59,522 bases of DNA from Roseomonas populi (GCF_024594815.1 NZ_JANJOU010000024.1:1-59522); one strand, 5' to 3'; shown: positions 16,503 through 25,536, counted from the first letter of the stretch. A program made the numbers and translations. The notes: generated by a model not told the origin, from the letters alone.

Positions 16503-18134
16503 ATGGAACGTCCCCCCGCCGATCCCTCTCTCCGCGACGTGCGCGCCTGGCCTTTCGAGGAGGCCGCGAAGGTCGCGGACCGCGCCTCGGTGAAAGCCAA
16601 GGGGGCGGCGCTGTTCGAGACGGGGTACGGGCCTTCCGGGCTGCCGCATATCGGCACCTTCGGGGAGGTGGCGCGCACCACCTGGGTGCGGCGGGCCTTC
16701 GAGCGGCTGACCGGGCTGCCGGGCCGGCTGCTGGCCTTCTCCGACGACATGGACGCGCTGCGGAAGGTGCCGGACAACATCCCGAACCCGGAGCTGCTGC
16801 GGGCGAACCTGGGCAAGCCGGTGTCCCGCATCCCCGATCCCTTCGGGACCCATGAGAGCTACGGGGCCCACAACAACGCGCGGCTGCGGGCCTTCCTGGA
16901 AGCCTTCGGGTTCGAGTTCGAGTTCGCCTCCTCCACCGACTACTACACCTCCGGCCGCTTCGATGAGGCGCTGCTGCGGATGCTTGCGGTGCACGAGGAG
17001 GTGCGGCAGGTGATCCTGCCGACGCTGGGTCCGGACCGGCGTGCGACCTACTCGCCCTTCCTGCCCATCCACCCGAAGACCGGCCTCGTCATGCAGGTGC
17101 CGATGGAAGAGGTGCGGCCGGAGGCGGGAACCGTGGTGTGGCGCGACCCGGAGACGGGGGAGCGGTTCGAGACGCCGGTGACGGGCGGCCATGTGAAGGC
17201 CCAGTGGAAGGCGGACTGGGCGCTGCGCTGGTACGCGCTGGGCGTGGACTATGAGATGTCCGGCAAGGACCTGATCGACAGCGTGAAGCTCTCCTCCGCC
17301 ATCTGCCGGGTGCTGGGCGGTGAGCCGCCGGTGGGCTTCACCTATGAGCTGTTCCTGGATGCCCAGGGGCAGAAGATCAGCAAGAGCAAGGGCAATGGGC
17401 TGACCATCGACGAGTGGCTGCGCTACGCGCCGCCCGAGAGCCTGTCCCAGTTCATGTACCAGCAGCCCGGGCGGGCGAAGCGGCTGCACTTCGATGTCAT
17501 CCCGCGCGCCACGGACGAGTACCTGGCGAACGTCGAGAAGCTGAAGGCGGCGAACGACCCGGCGAACCCGGCCTGGCACCTGCACGGTGGGGCGCTGCCG
17601 AACGGGGCGGGGAGCCCGATCACCTTCACCCTTCTGCTGAACCTGGCGGTGGCGGCGAATGCCGAGACGCCGGAGATGCTGTGGGGCTACCTGCGGCGGC
17701 ACGCGCCGGAGGCGACGCCGGAGGCCTCGCCGATGCTGGCGACCCTGGTGGAGCGGGCCAGCGCCTACTACCGGGACATGGTGAAGCCGACGAAGAAGTT
17801 CCGGGCGGCCAGCGAGGCGGAGCGGGAGGCGTTGCTGCACCTGGCCGCGCTGCTGCGGGAGAGCCAGGGGCGGATCGAGGCGCTGCCGGCTGCCGAGCGG
17901 CCTGGGGCGATCCAGGACCTGGTCTATGACGCCGGGCGGCGCGAGCCCTTCCTGCAGCCGGGCAAGGATCCGTCCCGGCCGGGGGTTTCCAGGGCTTGGT
18001 TCGCGGCGATCTATCAGGTGCTGCTGGGGCAGGAGGAGGGGCCACGCTTCGGCGGCTTCGTCGCCCTCTACGGCATTCCCGAGACCGTTGCCCTGATCGA
18101 GGGCACGCTGGCGAAGGACGTGGCCGCCGCATGA
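16503..18134 (+). CDS. lysK: Lysine--tRNA ligase, class I
   Basis: This 543-residue class I lysyl-tRNA synthetase attaches lysine to tRNA-Lys using ATP. The HIGH signature appears as PHIGTFGE (about 48-55) and KMSKS as KISKSKGNG (about 291-299); the helical anticodon-binding C-terminus ends near residue 543. Class I LysRS is an archaeal-type enzyme also found in many alphaproteobacteria, replacing the usual class II LysS. The ATG at 16503 fits the N-terminus of homologues. Its TGA stop overlaps the ATG of the next gene (ATGA), an MprF-like membrane protein, so the two are translationally coupled: Lys-tRNA made here is the donor used by lysyl-phosphatidylglycerol synthases. Confidence 0.95.
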   Translation: MERPPADPSLRDVRAWPFEEAAKVADRASVKAKGAALFETGYGPSGLPHIGTFGEVARTTWVRRAFERLTGLPGRLLAFSDDMDALRKVPDNIPNPELLRANLGKPVSRIPDPFGTHESYGAHNNARLRAFLEAFGFEFEFASSTDYYTSGRFDEALLRMLAVHEEVRQVILPTLGPDRRATYSPFLPIHPKTGLVMQVPMEEVRPEAGTVVWRDPETGERFETPVTGGHVKAQWKADWALRWYALGVDYEMSGKDLIDSVKLSSAICRVLGGEPPVGFTYELFLDAQGQKISKSKGNGLTIDEWLRYAPPESLSQFMYQQPGRAKRLHFDVIPRATDEYLANVEKLKAANDPANPAWHLHGGALPNGAGSPITFTLLLNLAVAANAETPEMLWGYLRRHAPEATPEASPMLATLVERASAYYRDMVKPTKKFRAASEAEREALLHLAALLRESQGRIEALPAAERPGAIQDLVYDAGRREPFLQPGKDPSRPGVSRAWFAAIYQVLLGQEEGPRFGGFVALYGIPETVALIEGTLAKDVAAA

Positions 18135-20062
18135 ACTGGGCGCTGATCCGCAAGCACGGGCCGACCGTCTTCGGGCTGGTCCTGCTCGTGGGGGCGCTCT
18201 ACGTCGTGCAGAAGGAGTTCCGCAGCCTTTCGGTCGCGGATGTCGGGAAGGCGCTGGATGGGACGCCGCGGCACACGCTGTGGGTCGCGGCCGGGTGGAC
18301 GCTGATCGCCTACGCGGTGCTCACCGTCTATGACCGGCTGGGATCGGTCTATGCGGGGAAGCCGATCTCCTATCTGCGGACATCGCTGGCTTCCTTCTGC
18401 GCCTACACGCTGGCGCACAACCTGGGCTTCGCGGCGGTCTCGGGCGCTGCGGTGCGATACAGGTTCTACGCGGCCTGGGGGCTGACGCCGGTCGAGATCG
18501 CCAAGGTGATCGCCTTCACCTCCCTCACCTTCGGGCTGGGGGGCTTCGCTCTGGGCGGGCTGGTGCTGGTGCTGGAGCCCTCCGTCCTGCCCTGGGTAGG
18601 AGTGGGGGAGGCGGTGCCGCCCTGGGTGGCGCAGGCCGTCGGCGTGCTGATGTGGTGCATCGTCGCGGTCTATCTCGTGCTCTCCCGGGCACTGCCGCAC
18701 TTCACGATCTTCAAGCACCGGATCGACCTGCCGGGGTTTCGCATGGCGCTGGCGCAGGTGGCGCTGGCGAGCGTGGACGTGGCGGTGACGGCGGCGATCT
18801 TCTACGCGCTGCTGCCGGAGGCGCCGGGGCTGACCTACTGGCGCTTCCTGGGCATCTACATCGCGGCCTATACGGCGGGGCTGGCGGCGAGCGTGCCGGG
18901 CGGGTTGGGCGTGTTCGACGGCTTCATCCTGCTGAGCCTGGAGCCCTACCTGCCCTCCGCCCAGGTGGTGGGGGCGGTGCTGCTGTTCCGGCTGTTCTAC
19001 TACATCGTGCCGCTGTTCCTGGCGGGCGGGCTCTTCGCGGCCTTCGAGCTGAGCCAGCGCCGGCCCTCCATGGGGCGGATCCAAACGGAAGCCCGGGTGA
19101 CGGGGGCGCTGGAGGTTCCCGTGCTGGCCGGGCTGACGGGGCTGGGGGGCGTGGTGCTGCTCTTCGTCGGGGCGTTGCCGGCGCGGGCCACGGACATCGC
19201 CTCCTGGGGCGGGGAATGGGCGGCGCTGGCGAGCCAGTTCGCGGCCTCCATCGTGGGGTCCCTGCTGCTGGTGGTTTCCTACGGCATGCTGCGGCGGCTG
19301 CGGATCGCCTGGTGGGCGGGGCTGTTCCTGCTTGCCAACGGGGTGTGGATCCTGCTGGTGCGGGGCGATCCCTGGTGGGTGGCCGCGGGGTATCTCGGCA
19401 CCGGGCTGTTCCTGGCGGCGATGGGACATGCCTTCTACCGGGACGCGCGGCTGACAGGGGAGCCGCTGACGGGATCGCGGGTGTTCTCCCTCGCCGCCGG
19501 CGTGATCTGCGGGCTGACCCTGGCCACCGTGGCCTATCACGGGCGCTTCTCCACCGCCGCCTGGTGGGAGGTGGTGGTGGAGTCGGGGACGCCGGCGCCG
19601 CTGCGCTTCGCCGTGCTGGCGGCGGTGGCGCTGCTGCTCTTCGCCGCCTTCCGGCTGCTGCGCCCGGCGCGGCTGCGGACGGAGGATTACGACGAGTCCT
19701 CCCAGGCGCGGCTGATGGCGCTGGGGGCGAGGCTGCCGGACCATGCCGACGGGGTGGTTTTCGCCGATAGCGACCGGGCCGGCTTCCCGTTCCGCAAGCT
19801 GGACGGAGTCTGGGTGGCGGAGGGCGACCCGGTAGGGACGCCCGAGGCGCGGACCAATGCGATCTGGCGCTTCCGCGACCTGTGCGACGCCGCCGGGGTG
19901 GCGCCAGCCTTTGCCGGGGTAGGGCAGGGTATGCTGCGCGCCTACGAGCAGGCGGGGATGGCGCCGGTGACGATGCCGGACGGGCGGGTGATGGTGATCT
20001 CCGGCGAGCAGGACCCGAAGAAGGTGCTGCGGCTGCTGGCCGAGGGCGGCGCCGGGGACTGA
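18131..20062 (+). CDS. MprF-like membrane protein with shortened lysyltransferase domain
   Basis: This 643-residue protein resembles bifunctional lysylphosphatidylglycerol synthase/flippases (MprF, LpiA). Residues 1-330 form the UPF0104/flippase part with several spans and the conserved [11 protein letters not shown] loop. Further helices reach about residue 510. A cytosolic DUF2156-type segment begins near 515 ([16 protein letters not shown], then WVAEGDPVG and [14 protein letters not shown]). That segment is only about 129 residues, while full synthases carry about 300, so the second half of the GNAT fold is missing. The next gene is convergent and ends 49 bp away, leaving no room for the rest. 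Flippase function may persist; transferase activity is doubtful. It is coupled to lysK by an ATGA overlap. Confidence 0.85.
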   Translation: MNWALIRKHGPTVFGLVLLVGALYVVQKEFRSLSVADVGKALDGTPRHTLWVAAGWTLIAYAVLTVYDRLGSVYAGKPISYLRTSLASFCAYTLAHNLGFAAVSGAAVRYRFYAAWGLTPVEIAKVIAFTSLTFGLGGFALGGLVLVLEPSVLPWVGVGEAVPPWVAQAVGVLMWCIVAVYLVLSRALPHFTIFKHRIDLPGFRMALAQVALASVDVAVTAAIFYALLPEAPGLTYWRFLGIYIAAYTAGLAASVPGGLGVFDGFILLSLEPYLPSAQVVGAVLLFRLFYYIVPLFLAGGLFAAFELSQRRPSMGRIQTEARVTGALEVPVLAGLTGLGGVVLLFVGALPARATDIASWGGEWAALASQFAASIVGSLLLVVSYGMLRRLRIAWWAGLFLLANGVWILLVRGDPWWVAAGYLGTGLFLAAMGHAFYRDARLTGEPLTGSRVFSLAAGVICGLTLATVAYHGRFSTAAWWEVVVESGTPAPLRFAVLAAVALLLFAAFRLLRPARLRTEDYDESSQARLMALGARLPDHADGVVFADSDRAGFPFRKLDGVWVAEGDPVGTPEARTNAIWRFRDLCDAAGVAPAFAGVGQGMLRAYEQAGMAPVTMPDGRVMVISGEQDPKKVLRLLAEGGAGD

Positions 20063-20082
20063 GCGCCGCCTGCCGGCCTGTC

Positions 20083-20124
20083 CCTACTGGCCGGTTCCTA
20101 TTGGCTGGCCCCTATTGGCTGGCC
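20083..20124. repeat. 14-bp tandem repeat between convergent genes
   Basis: CCTATTGGCTGGCC occurs twice in perfect tandem (20097-20110, 20111-20124), preceded by a degenerate third copy (about 20083-20096, CCTACTGGCCGGTT). The last copy encodes the final residues and stop codon of the S24 repressor gene. Confidence 0.85.
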
Positions 20125-20747
20125 CAGACGATGCGGTGCATCCAGGTCAGCTCCTCCAGCCCGAAGCTGTAGTTGGGATGGGCGGGGTTGAGGCTGGCGA
20201 GCTCCACGCGGCGGGCGGATTGGCGGAGCAGCTCCTTCGCCATCACCTCGCCGCCCTTGGTGCGGACCACCACGCGGTCCCCGCGGCGGACAGGGGCGGA
20301 GGGGGAGACGATGATGATGTCGCCGTCCCGGAAGACGGGCTCCATCGAGTCACCGCTGATTTCCAGGGCGTAGGCGTTCGGGTCGCCGACCTCCGGCAGG
20401 CTGATCTCGTCCCAGCCGCCGCCGACGGGGTAGCCGCCATCGTCGAAGTAGCCGGAGCTGCCGGCCTGGGCGAGGCCAATCAGGGGAATCCTGCGGCTGG
20501 GGCGGGCGGCGGCGCGGAAGGTGCCGGTGATGAGGCTGGCGAACTCGTCCATCCCCGAGCCGGTTGCGGCAAGGACCTTCGCCACGCTCTCCGTGGACGG
20601 CCAGCGGGCGCGCCCGTCCGGGCCGATTCGCTTGGAAGGGTTGAAGGCGGTCGGGTCTAGTCCCGCCTTGCGGGCGAGGCCGGAGGCGGAGAGGCCGTTC
20701 TCCGCCGCCAGCGCGTCGATCGCGCGCCAGATGTCGCTGTGCTGCAT
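20112..20747 (-). CDS. LexA/CI-like repressor, XRE helix-turn-helix plus S24 peptidase
   Basis: This 211-residue (214 from the upstream ATG 20756) self-cleaving repressor has an N-terminal helix-turn-helix (about 1-65; LSASGLARKAGLDPTAF) and a C-terminal S24 protease. Cleavage would fall at the Ala-Gly of GLAQAGSSG (A98-G99 in long-form numbering); the nucleophile is Ser in SGDSMEP (S137) and the base Lys in GEVMAKEL (K174), with the 37-residue Ser-Lys spacing of LexA. It likely represses the adjacent phage cassette and releases on RecA activation. TATAAT abuts ATG 20756, so a transcript would begin near ATG 20747, hence the start chosen (leaderless). Host-encoded S24 regulators of other targets are an alternative. 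Confidence 0.88.
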   Translation of the reverse strand: MQHSDIWRAIDALAAENGLSASGLARKAGLDPTAFNPSKRIGPDGRARWPSTESVAKVLAATGSGMDEFASLITGTFRAAARPSRRIPLIGLAQAGSSGYFDDGGYPVGGGWDEISLPEVGDPNAYALEISGDSMEPVFRDGDIIIVSPSAPVRRGDRVVVRTKGGEVMAKELLRQSARRVELASLNPAHPNYSFGLEELTWMHRIVWASQ

Positions 20748-20756
20748 GTTGGCCAT

Positions 20757-20762
20757 ATTATA
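20757..20762 (-). promoter_or_regulatory. -10 box of the S24 repressor gene
   Basis: A perfect TATAAT on the minus strand ends at the base before ATG 20756. With normal spacing, transcription would start about 20750, giving an essentially leaderless mRNA at ATG 20747. The -35 region is weak (CTGTTG at 17-bp spacing). Confidence 0.6.
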
Positions 20763-20806
20763 GGTGAGAAATCTGTGGGCAACAGGAATTGGATCATAGA
20801 ATCGGC

Positions 20807-20853
20807 TTGACGGTCACAACGACGTGGGTTGATGTTCATGTTGTGTTCACAAC
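20807..20853 (+). promoter_or_regulatory. Divergent promoter/operator region of phage cassette
   Basis: TTGACG (20807-20812) could be a -35 box for the plus-strand gene at 20873; the -10 is unclear. CACAAC (20815-20820) recurs in a perfect 14-bp palindrome GTTGTG-TT-CACAAC at 20840-20853, 19 bp before that gene. Position between the repressor and the cassette makes it a candidate operator for the S24 repressor. Confidence 0.45.
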
Positions 20854-20872
20854 CGATAGGGATCAGCCCCCG

Positions 20873-21307
20873 ATGACCCGTCCTTCTGCCGGTGCCCTGC
20901 GCGCCACGGCACCCGCCTTGTCCGGTATCGACAAGGTCCAGCCTTTTATAAGCGCCGAGGAGGCCTGGTTCTGGACGATGGCCGCTCTCGTTGCCCGGCG
21001 CGACGGGGCACGGATCGTCTCCGGCCGTGGGCTCGTGGCGCGGCCCTGCGAGCCGGACGACGTGGTGAAGTGCCTGGACCGGCTGTACCGGCAGCGGCGG
21101 ATCGACCTGGCCCATGCCCGGATCATGCGGATCTGGGGGGAGCGCGGCGTCTCGCCCGACCCGACGGCCCCGCGCGAACGCGGCGACCATCGGCTGTGGC
21201 GCGAGGCGATGGAGCGGCTGGACTGGCCGCTGCGGATGAAGGGGATCGTGGCCGGGCCCGAGCCGCGGGACGCGGCGGGCGAGGTGGTGGCGTTTCCGGC
21301 GTCCTGA
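20873..21307 (+). CDS. Hypothetical protein, first gene of phage cassette
   Basis: This 144-residue product is not recognised. It is basic and helical, with a Trp-rich segment AEEAWFWTMAALVARRDGA (about 28-46) and a conserved-looking core PDDVVKCLDRLYRQRRID followed by an HARIMRIWGERG helix and a terminal RLDWPLRMKGIV. This could be a small DNA-binding or packaging-initiation protein: its place, first after the repressor, is where phages put an early regulator or small terminase. No Shine-Dalgarno is strong. It reads in the cassette direction and is followed 4 bp later by another unknown. The function is left open. Confidence 0.7.
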   Translation: MTRPSAGALRATAPALSGIDKVQPFISAEEAWFWTMAALVARRDGARIVSGRGLVARPCEPDDVVKCLDRLYRQRRIDLAHARIMRIWGERGVSPDPTAPRERGDHRLWREAMERLDWPLRMKGIVAGPEPRDAAGEVVAFPAS

Positions 21308-21311
21308 GCCC

Positions 21312-21842
21312 GTGATTCAAGCGCCAATCGTGCCGGCGCCCGATCTGCTCGCCGCCCCGGGAGACCGGGGCGGCGATCGTCGTTCGGGGGCTGGATCCGC
21401 CGGGGCGGGGCATCGGCGGGCCGCCGATTCGCGGCCGCAGGTGCTGTGGCTCGCCTTCGGTGGCGGGGCAGACCAGGGCTGGATGCGGCTGTTGCGGCCG
21501 GGGTTCCGGCATTGCTTCGCGGGGCTGCGGGACGAGGCGGGTTGGACGGTGCTGGACCCGCTGGCCGGCCGGTTGCTGGTCACGCGGCTGACGGTGGAGC
21601 CGGGTTTCGACCTGCCGGGTTTCTGGCGGCGGGCGGGGTGCCGGGTGCTCGGGCCCTTCGTGCCGGGGGCGCCGGCGCGGGGCTGGCCGGGGGTGGTTCC
21701 GCTCTCCTGCGTGTCGCTGTGCCGGGCGCTTCTGGGGCCCGCGGCACCCTTCGCGGTGACGCCCTTCGGGCTTTTCCGTCGTCTGAAGAAAGTTTCCCCA
21801 GAAAAGGAAAATGTTCTTGACGAGTGCGTCCTCCGCGGCTAG
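21312..21842 (+). CDS. Hypothetical phage-cassette protein (possible permuted papain-like fold)
   Basis: This 176-residue product starts at a GTG 4 bp after the preceding stop. After a low-complexity Gly/Ala/Arg N-terminus (about 1-40), a compact domain runs from VLWLAFGGG to the end. It has a His-Cys pair in FRHCFAGL, a W-x-VLDPL strand, and a Cys helix SCVSLCRALLGP before TPFGLFRRL. The His strand plus later Cys helix resembles the layout of circularly permuted NlpC/P60 or papain-like proteins found near podovirus portal genes, but that is only pattern resemblance. The N-terminal 40 residues may be untranslated. A terminator follows at 21906. Confidence 0.65.
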   Translation: MIQAPIVPAPDLLAAPGDRGGDRRSGAGSAGAGHRRAADSRPQVLWLAFGGGADQGWMRLLRPGFRHCFAGLRDEAGWTVLDPLAGRLLVTRLTVEPGFDLPGFWRRAGCRVLGPFVPGAPARGWPGVVPLSCVSLCRALLGPAAPFAVTPFGLFRRLKKVSPEKENVLDECVLRG

Positions 21843-21905
21843 AACCCCTCTCATCAACGGGCGAACTGCGCCCGGTGACTTCCCCCGATTTCCTGAACCT
21901 TCGCA

Positions 21906-21940
21906 GGCCCGGCCCGGACCCCTCCGGTGCCGGGCCTTTT
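21906..21940 (+). terminator. Rho-independent terminator before portal gene
   Basis: GGCCCGGC (21906-21913) pairs with GCCGGGCC (21929-21936); an inner CCGGA-CCCC-TCCGG hairpin extends it, and TTTT follows. It isolates the two small upstream genes from the structural genes, implying a separate promoter or antitermination for the portal gene. Confidence 0.82.
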
Positions 21941-22033
21941 CGATTTCGGGCCCGGGTTTCCAAGCAGAGGAGCAGGCCGGCGCATGGGCGAGAGCACCCC
22001 TTTCCCGCCGCACCCCGAGGGAGGGGTGGCGGC

Positions 22034-23461
22034 ATGACGCCCGACGAGATCATCGCACGCGCCGAGCGCGCCCTTGAGCGCCGCCGCCCCTGGGAGGGCG
22101 TGTGGCGGGACTGCTACGACCACGTCCTGGCCACCACCCCCGGGGCGGGCGGGCCGGCGCTGTACGACGGCACGGCGGCGGACGCGGCCGAGGGGCTGGC
22201 AGCCTCGCTGCTGGCGGAGCTGACGCCGCCCTGGTCGCGCTGGTTCGGGCTCTCCCCCGTGGACGAGGCGGCGGACCCGGCGCTGGCGGGGGTGCTGGAG
22301 CGGGCAGCGGAGGTGTTGCAGGGGCACCTGGACCGCTCGAACTTCGCGCTGGAGATGCACCAGGCCTTCCTGGACTTGGTGGTGGCCGGGACCGGGGTGT
22401 TGCTGGTGGAGGAGGCGCCGCCGGGCGAACCCTCCGCGCTGCGCTTCACCGCCGTGCCGCTGCGCGAGGCGGTGCTGGAGGAGGGCGTGACGGGGCGGCT
22501 GGATACAGTGTTCCGGCTGGTGCGGATGACGGCGGACGCCATGGCGGCCCGGTATCCGGAGGCGGTCCTGCCGCCGGGGATGTTCCAGTCCGGCGACCCC
22601 GAGGCGACGCACAAGGTGATCGAGGCGGTGTGGCCGGGGCGTTCCGGGCCGCGCTTCGCGGCGGTGCTGGAGCGGGAAGGGCGCGGGACGCTGCTGGCGG
22701 GCGGGCGGTTCGACCAGAGCCCGTTCCTGGCCTTCCGTTGGCTGAAGGCGCCGGGCGAGACCTATGGCCGCGGGCCGGTGATGAAGGCGTTGCCGGACAT
22801 CCGCACCGCGAACAAGGTGGTGGAGCTGGTCCTGAAGAACGCCTCCATCGCCGCGACAGGGATCTGGCAGGCGGATGACGACGGGGTGCTGAACCCGGCG
22901 ACGGTGCGGCTGGAGCCGGGCTCGATCATCCCGAAGGCGGTGGGGTCCGCCGGGCTGACGCCGCTGGCGGCGCCGGGGTCCTTCGACGTGTCGCAGCTGG
23001 TGCTGACCGACATGCGCTCGCGGATCCGGTCGGCGCTGCTGGCGGACCGGCTCTCCGTGCCGCAGCGGCCGGGCATGACGGCGACGGAGGTGCTGGAGCG
23101 GAGCGCGGAGACGGCGCGGCTTCTCGGCGCGACCTATGGCCGGCTGCAGGCGGAGTTGCTGACGCCGCTGGTGGCGCGGTGCCTCTCCATCCTTCGGCGG
23201 CGGGGAGAGGTTCCCCCGATCCCCTTGGATGGGGGAGAGGCGCGGATCGCCTATCAGTCGCCGCTGGCGCGGGTGCAGGGGCGGGCGGATGCCTCCAACA
23301 CCTTGCTCTTCCTCCAGGCCGTGGCGGCGCTGGGGCCGGGGGCGGCGGGGGTCGTGGACCTGCCCGCGGCGGCCCGGCACCTGGCCCGCACCCTTTCCGC
23401 CCCGGGCGCCATTCTGGCGCCCGTGTCCGTTCAAACACCTGATGGGAAGCCCAGTGCATGA
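22034..23461 (+). CDS. Phage portal (head-tail connector) protein, podovirus type
   Basis: This 475-residue protein belongs to the head-to-tail connector family of short-tailed phages (T7 gp8-like), which forms the dodecameric DNA channel at the capsid vertex. Family features are the N-terminal helical RAERALERRRPWEGVWRDCY, the GLAASLLAELTPPWSRWF region, LVVAGTGVLLVEE, a DIRTANKVVELVLKNASIA helix typical of these portals, and RLQAELLTPLVARCL near the C-terminus. It is somewhat shorter than the T7 protein (about 535). GGGAGGGG precedes ATG 22034 at good spacing. Its stop overlaps the next start (ATGA). Identification rests on family pattern and on the T7-like gene order that follows. Confidence 0.88.
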   Translation: MTPDEIIARAERALERRRPWEGVWRDCYDHVLATTPGAGGPALYDGTAADAAEGLAASLLAELTPPWSRWFGLSPVDEAADPALAGVLERAAEVLQGHLDRSNFALEMHQAFLDLVVAGTGVLLVEEAPPGEPSALRFTAVPLREAVLEEGVTGRLDTVFRLVRMTADAMAARYPEAVLPPGMFQSGDPEATHKVIEAVWPGRSGPRFAAVLEREGRGTLLAGGRFDQSPFLAFRWLKAPGETYGRGPVMKALPDIRTANKVVELVLKNASIAATGIWQADDDGVLNPATVRLEPGSIIPKAVGSAGLTPLAAPGSFDVSQLVLTDMRSRIRSALLADRLSVPQRPGMTATEVLERSAETARLLGATYGRLQAELLTPLVARCLSILRRRGEVPPIPLDGGEARIAYQSPLARVQGRADASNTLLFLQAVAALGPGAAGVVDLPAAARHLARTLSAPGAILAPVSVQTPDGKPSA

Positions 23462-24216
23462 GCGAGAACCTGCTGGAGGTTGATCCGCAGCCCGAGGACG
23501 CCTCCAGGACAGTGGCGGAGGCGCCGGAGCGCACCGGGCGGCCGGAGGACGTGCCTGAGAAGTTCTGGGACGCCGAGCGTGGTGCGCTGCGGGTGGAGGC
23601 GCTGCTGAAGTCCTACCGCGAGCTGGAGCGGAAGCTTTCTGCCCGCTTCGCGCCGCCCGGCGACGACGCGCCGGAGGAGGAAAGGCAGCGCTTCCGTCGG
23701 GCGATAGGCGTGCCGGAGACGGCCGAGGAGTACGTGGTGGAACAGCGGCACGAGCTGGTGGGGGCCGATCCCGAGGTGAATGCGCTGCTGCACGAGGCGG
23801 GCTTCACGCCGGCCCAGGTGCAGGTGGTCTATGATCTGGCGGCGGAGCGGCTTCTGCCGATCGTGGCCGAGGCGGCAGGCCAGTTCGAGGCGGAGCGTCA
23901 GCGCGACCGCCTGCGGGCCGAGTTCGGCGGGGAGGAGCGGTTCCGCCGCACGGCGAGGCAGATCGCGTCCTGGGGCAAGGCCAATCTGCCGGCCGAGGTG
24001 ATGGCCGCGCTCTCCACCACGGCGGACGGCGTGATCGCGCTGCACCGCATGATGGAGAAGGGCGAGCCCGCCTTGGCGCGGCACGGCGCGGCGCCGGAGC
24101 CGATGGACGAGGCGGCGCTGCGCAAGATGATGCGCGATCCCCGCTACTGGCGCAGCCGTGAGCCGGACTTCGTGAAGAAGGTGACGGAAGGCTTCCGCCG
24201 GCTCACGGGAGGGTGA
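23458..24216 (+). CDS. Capsid assembly scaffolding protein
   Basis: This 252-residue highly charged, helical protein corresponds in position and character to T7 gp9, the scaffold that guides procapsid assembly and is then removed. Visible features are an acidic disordered N-terminus (about 1-35), DVPEKFWDAERGALRVEALLKSY, an IGVPETAEEYVV segment frequent in podovirus scaffolds, a helical core, and a short basic C-terminus (DFVKKVTEGFRRLTGG) that would touch the capsid protein. It begins inside the portal stop codon (ATGA), so it is translationally coupled. It is the last gene before a 443-bp gap. Confidence 0.83.
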   Translation: MSENLLEVDPQPEDASRTVAEAPERTGRPEDVPEKFWDAERGALRVEALLKSYRELERKLSARFAPPGDDAPEEERQRFRRAIGVPETAEEYVVEQRHELVGADPEVNALLHEAGFTPAQVQVVYDLAAERLLPIVAEAAGQFEAERQRDRLRAEFGGEERFRRTARQIASWGKANLPAEVMAALSTTADGVIALHRMMEKGEPALARHGAAPEPMDEAALRKMMRDPRYWRSREPDFVKKVTEGFRRLTGG

Positions 24217-24659
24217 TGCAAAACCCTCAACTTGATCTTCAGGTTTTCTGCGTAAGCTACTGAAACCGGAATCGGGAAGCCGCGTTTTCCCGATACCTCG
24301 ATGCGATGGGCAGTCACCGACTGCATCCCCCCAAGGGTGGCTCCCATCCGCGCCGGTCCCGCATCCCCCCTCGTGCGGGCCGGCTACGGGGGCGGGTGGC
24401 ACCCATACTTCCCCCTGGTGCCGCCCGCCCCCGTCTTATTTCGCGAAAGGGCCCCCTCCGCATGGCGGAGCGGGGCCCTTTTCGTTTCCCACCCTTTCCG
24501 GCGCGACCAACCCGCCCGGCCCATGGACCTGTTCCATGGCGCCGCGGCGGGCGCGCGCCGTTCCGCGTGCCGCCCGGCCCCGGTTCGCCTCCCCCGGCGC
24601 ACCGCGCCAACCGGTCGGCCGCACCTCCGCGCCCCAAACCCCATTCGAAGGAGGACCGC
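24217..24659. other. Gene-free spacer between scaffold and capsid
   Basis: This 443-bp stretch has no convincing gene; open frames here are Pro/Arg/Ser-rich shadows. It holds an 8-bp inverted repeat ATCGGGAA/TTCCCGAT (24271-24294), a weak -35-like TTGATC near 24232 without a convincing -10, a terminator-like hairpin at 24449, and the strong ribosome-binding site of the capsid gene at 24647-24654. It probably carries the capsid promoter. Confidence 0.6.
24449..24485 (+). terminator. Terminator-like hairpin upstream of capsid gene
   Basis: GGGCCCCCTCCGC pairs with GCGGAGCGGGGCCC (one bulged C, ATG loop) and is followed by TTTTCGTTT. It lies 175 bp before the capsid start, so it would end scaffold transcripts unless read through. 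Confidence 0.75.
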
Positions 24660-25493
24660 GTGTCCGCCACGATCGACCAGGCTTTCGTGAAGCAGTTCCA
24701 GGCCGAGGTGCACGAGGCCTACCAGCGCCAGGGCAGCAAGCTGCGCCCGACCGTGCGTTCCAAGACCGGCATCGCCGGTGCATCCACCGTCTTCCCGCGC
24801 GTCGGTAAGGGTACGGCGGCGGCGAAGGCGCGCAACGGCGTCGTGCCCGTCATGAACCTCGACTACTCCGCGGTGGAGTGCTTCCTGCAGGACTACTACG
24901 CCGGCGAGTGGGTGGATAAGCTCGACGAGGTGAAGTCCAGCGTGGATGAGCGCGCGGTGGTGGCGAATGCCGGCGCCTATGCGCTGGGCCGCAAAACCGA
25001 CGAGCTGATCATCGCCGCCCTGGACACCGCGACGCAGGAAGCGGTGGGCACCATCGCCGGCACGACCGACACGGACGGGCTGACGAAGGCGAAGGTGCTG
25101 CTGGCCTTCGAGGCGCTGGGCGCCGCCGACGTGCCGGACGACGGCAACCGCTACGCCGTGGTGGGCTGGAAGCAGTGGAGCCAGCTGCTGCAGATCGAGG
25201 AGTTCGCCAATTCCGACTACATCGGCGACGCCGACCTTCCCTGGAAGGGAATGCAGGCGAAGCGCTGGCTGGGCGCGCTGTGGATGCCGCATTCCGGCCT
25301 GACGAAGAGCGGCAACCTGCGCTTCTGCTACTTCTACCACAAGACGGCGATCGGCCACGCCGTGGCGCAGGACGTGATGACCGACATCACCTGGCATGGC
25401 GACCGCGCCGCGCACTTCGTGAACAACATGATGAGCCAGGGCGCGGTGCTGATCGACGGCGCCGGCGTGGTGCGGATGCGCGCGGCGGAGTGA
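24660..25493 (+). CDS. Phage major capsid protein
   Basis: This 277-residue protein is a major head protein of podovirus-type phages, expected to have the HK97 fold. It opens with ATIDQAFVKQFQAEVHEAYQR, a start shared by capsid proteins of small alpha- and betaproteobacterial podoviruses. It then shows a basic E-loop-like segment (KLRPTVRSKTGIAGAS), a VDERAVVANAGAYALGRKTDELI helix, and a C-terminal ITWHGDRAAHFVNNMMSQGAVLID domain. GTG 24660 is fixed by GAAGGAGG ending 5 bp upstream. It stands between two terminator-like hairpins, with order portal-scaffold-capsid as in T7. A capsid this size makes a small T=7-class head plausible. Confidence 0.88.
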   Translation: MSATIDQAFVKQFQAEVHEAYQRQGSKLRPTVRSKTGIAGASTVFPRVGKGTAAAKARNGVVPVMNLDYSAVECFLQDYYAGEWVDKLDEVKSSVDERAVVANAGAYALGRKTDELIIAALDTATQEAVGTIAGTTDTDGLTKAKVLLAFEALGAADVPDDGNRYAVVGWKQWSQLLQIEEFANSDYIGDADLPWKGMQAKRWLGALWMPHSGLTKSGNLRFCYFYHKTAIGHAVAQDVMTDITWHGDRAAHFVNNMMSQGAVLIDGAGVVRMRAAE

Positions 25494-25503
25494 CCGCCTG
25501 ACG

Positions 25504-25536
25504 GGGGCCGCGCGGCGATGCCGTGCGGCCCCTTTC
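25504..25536 (+). terminator. Terminator after capsid gene
   Basis: GGGGCCGC (25504-25511) pairs with GCGGCCCC (25525-25532), with a short inner CGGC/GCCG stem, followed by TTT. It lies 10 bp after the capsid stop, the same place as the partial terminator T-phi after gene 10 of T7. The T-run is short. Confidence 0.65.
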
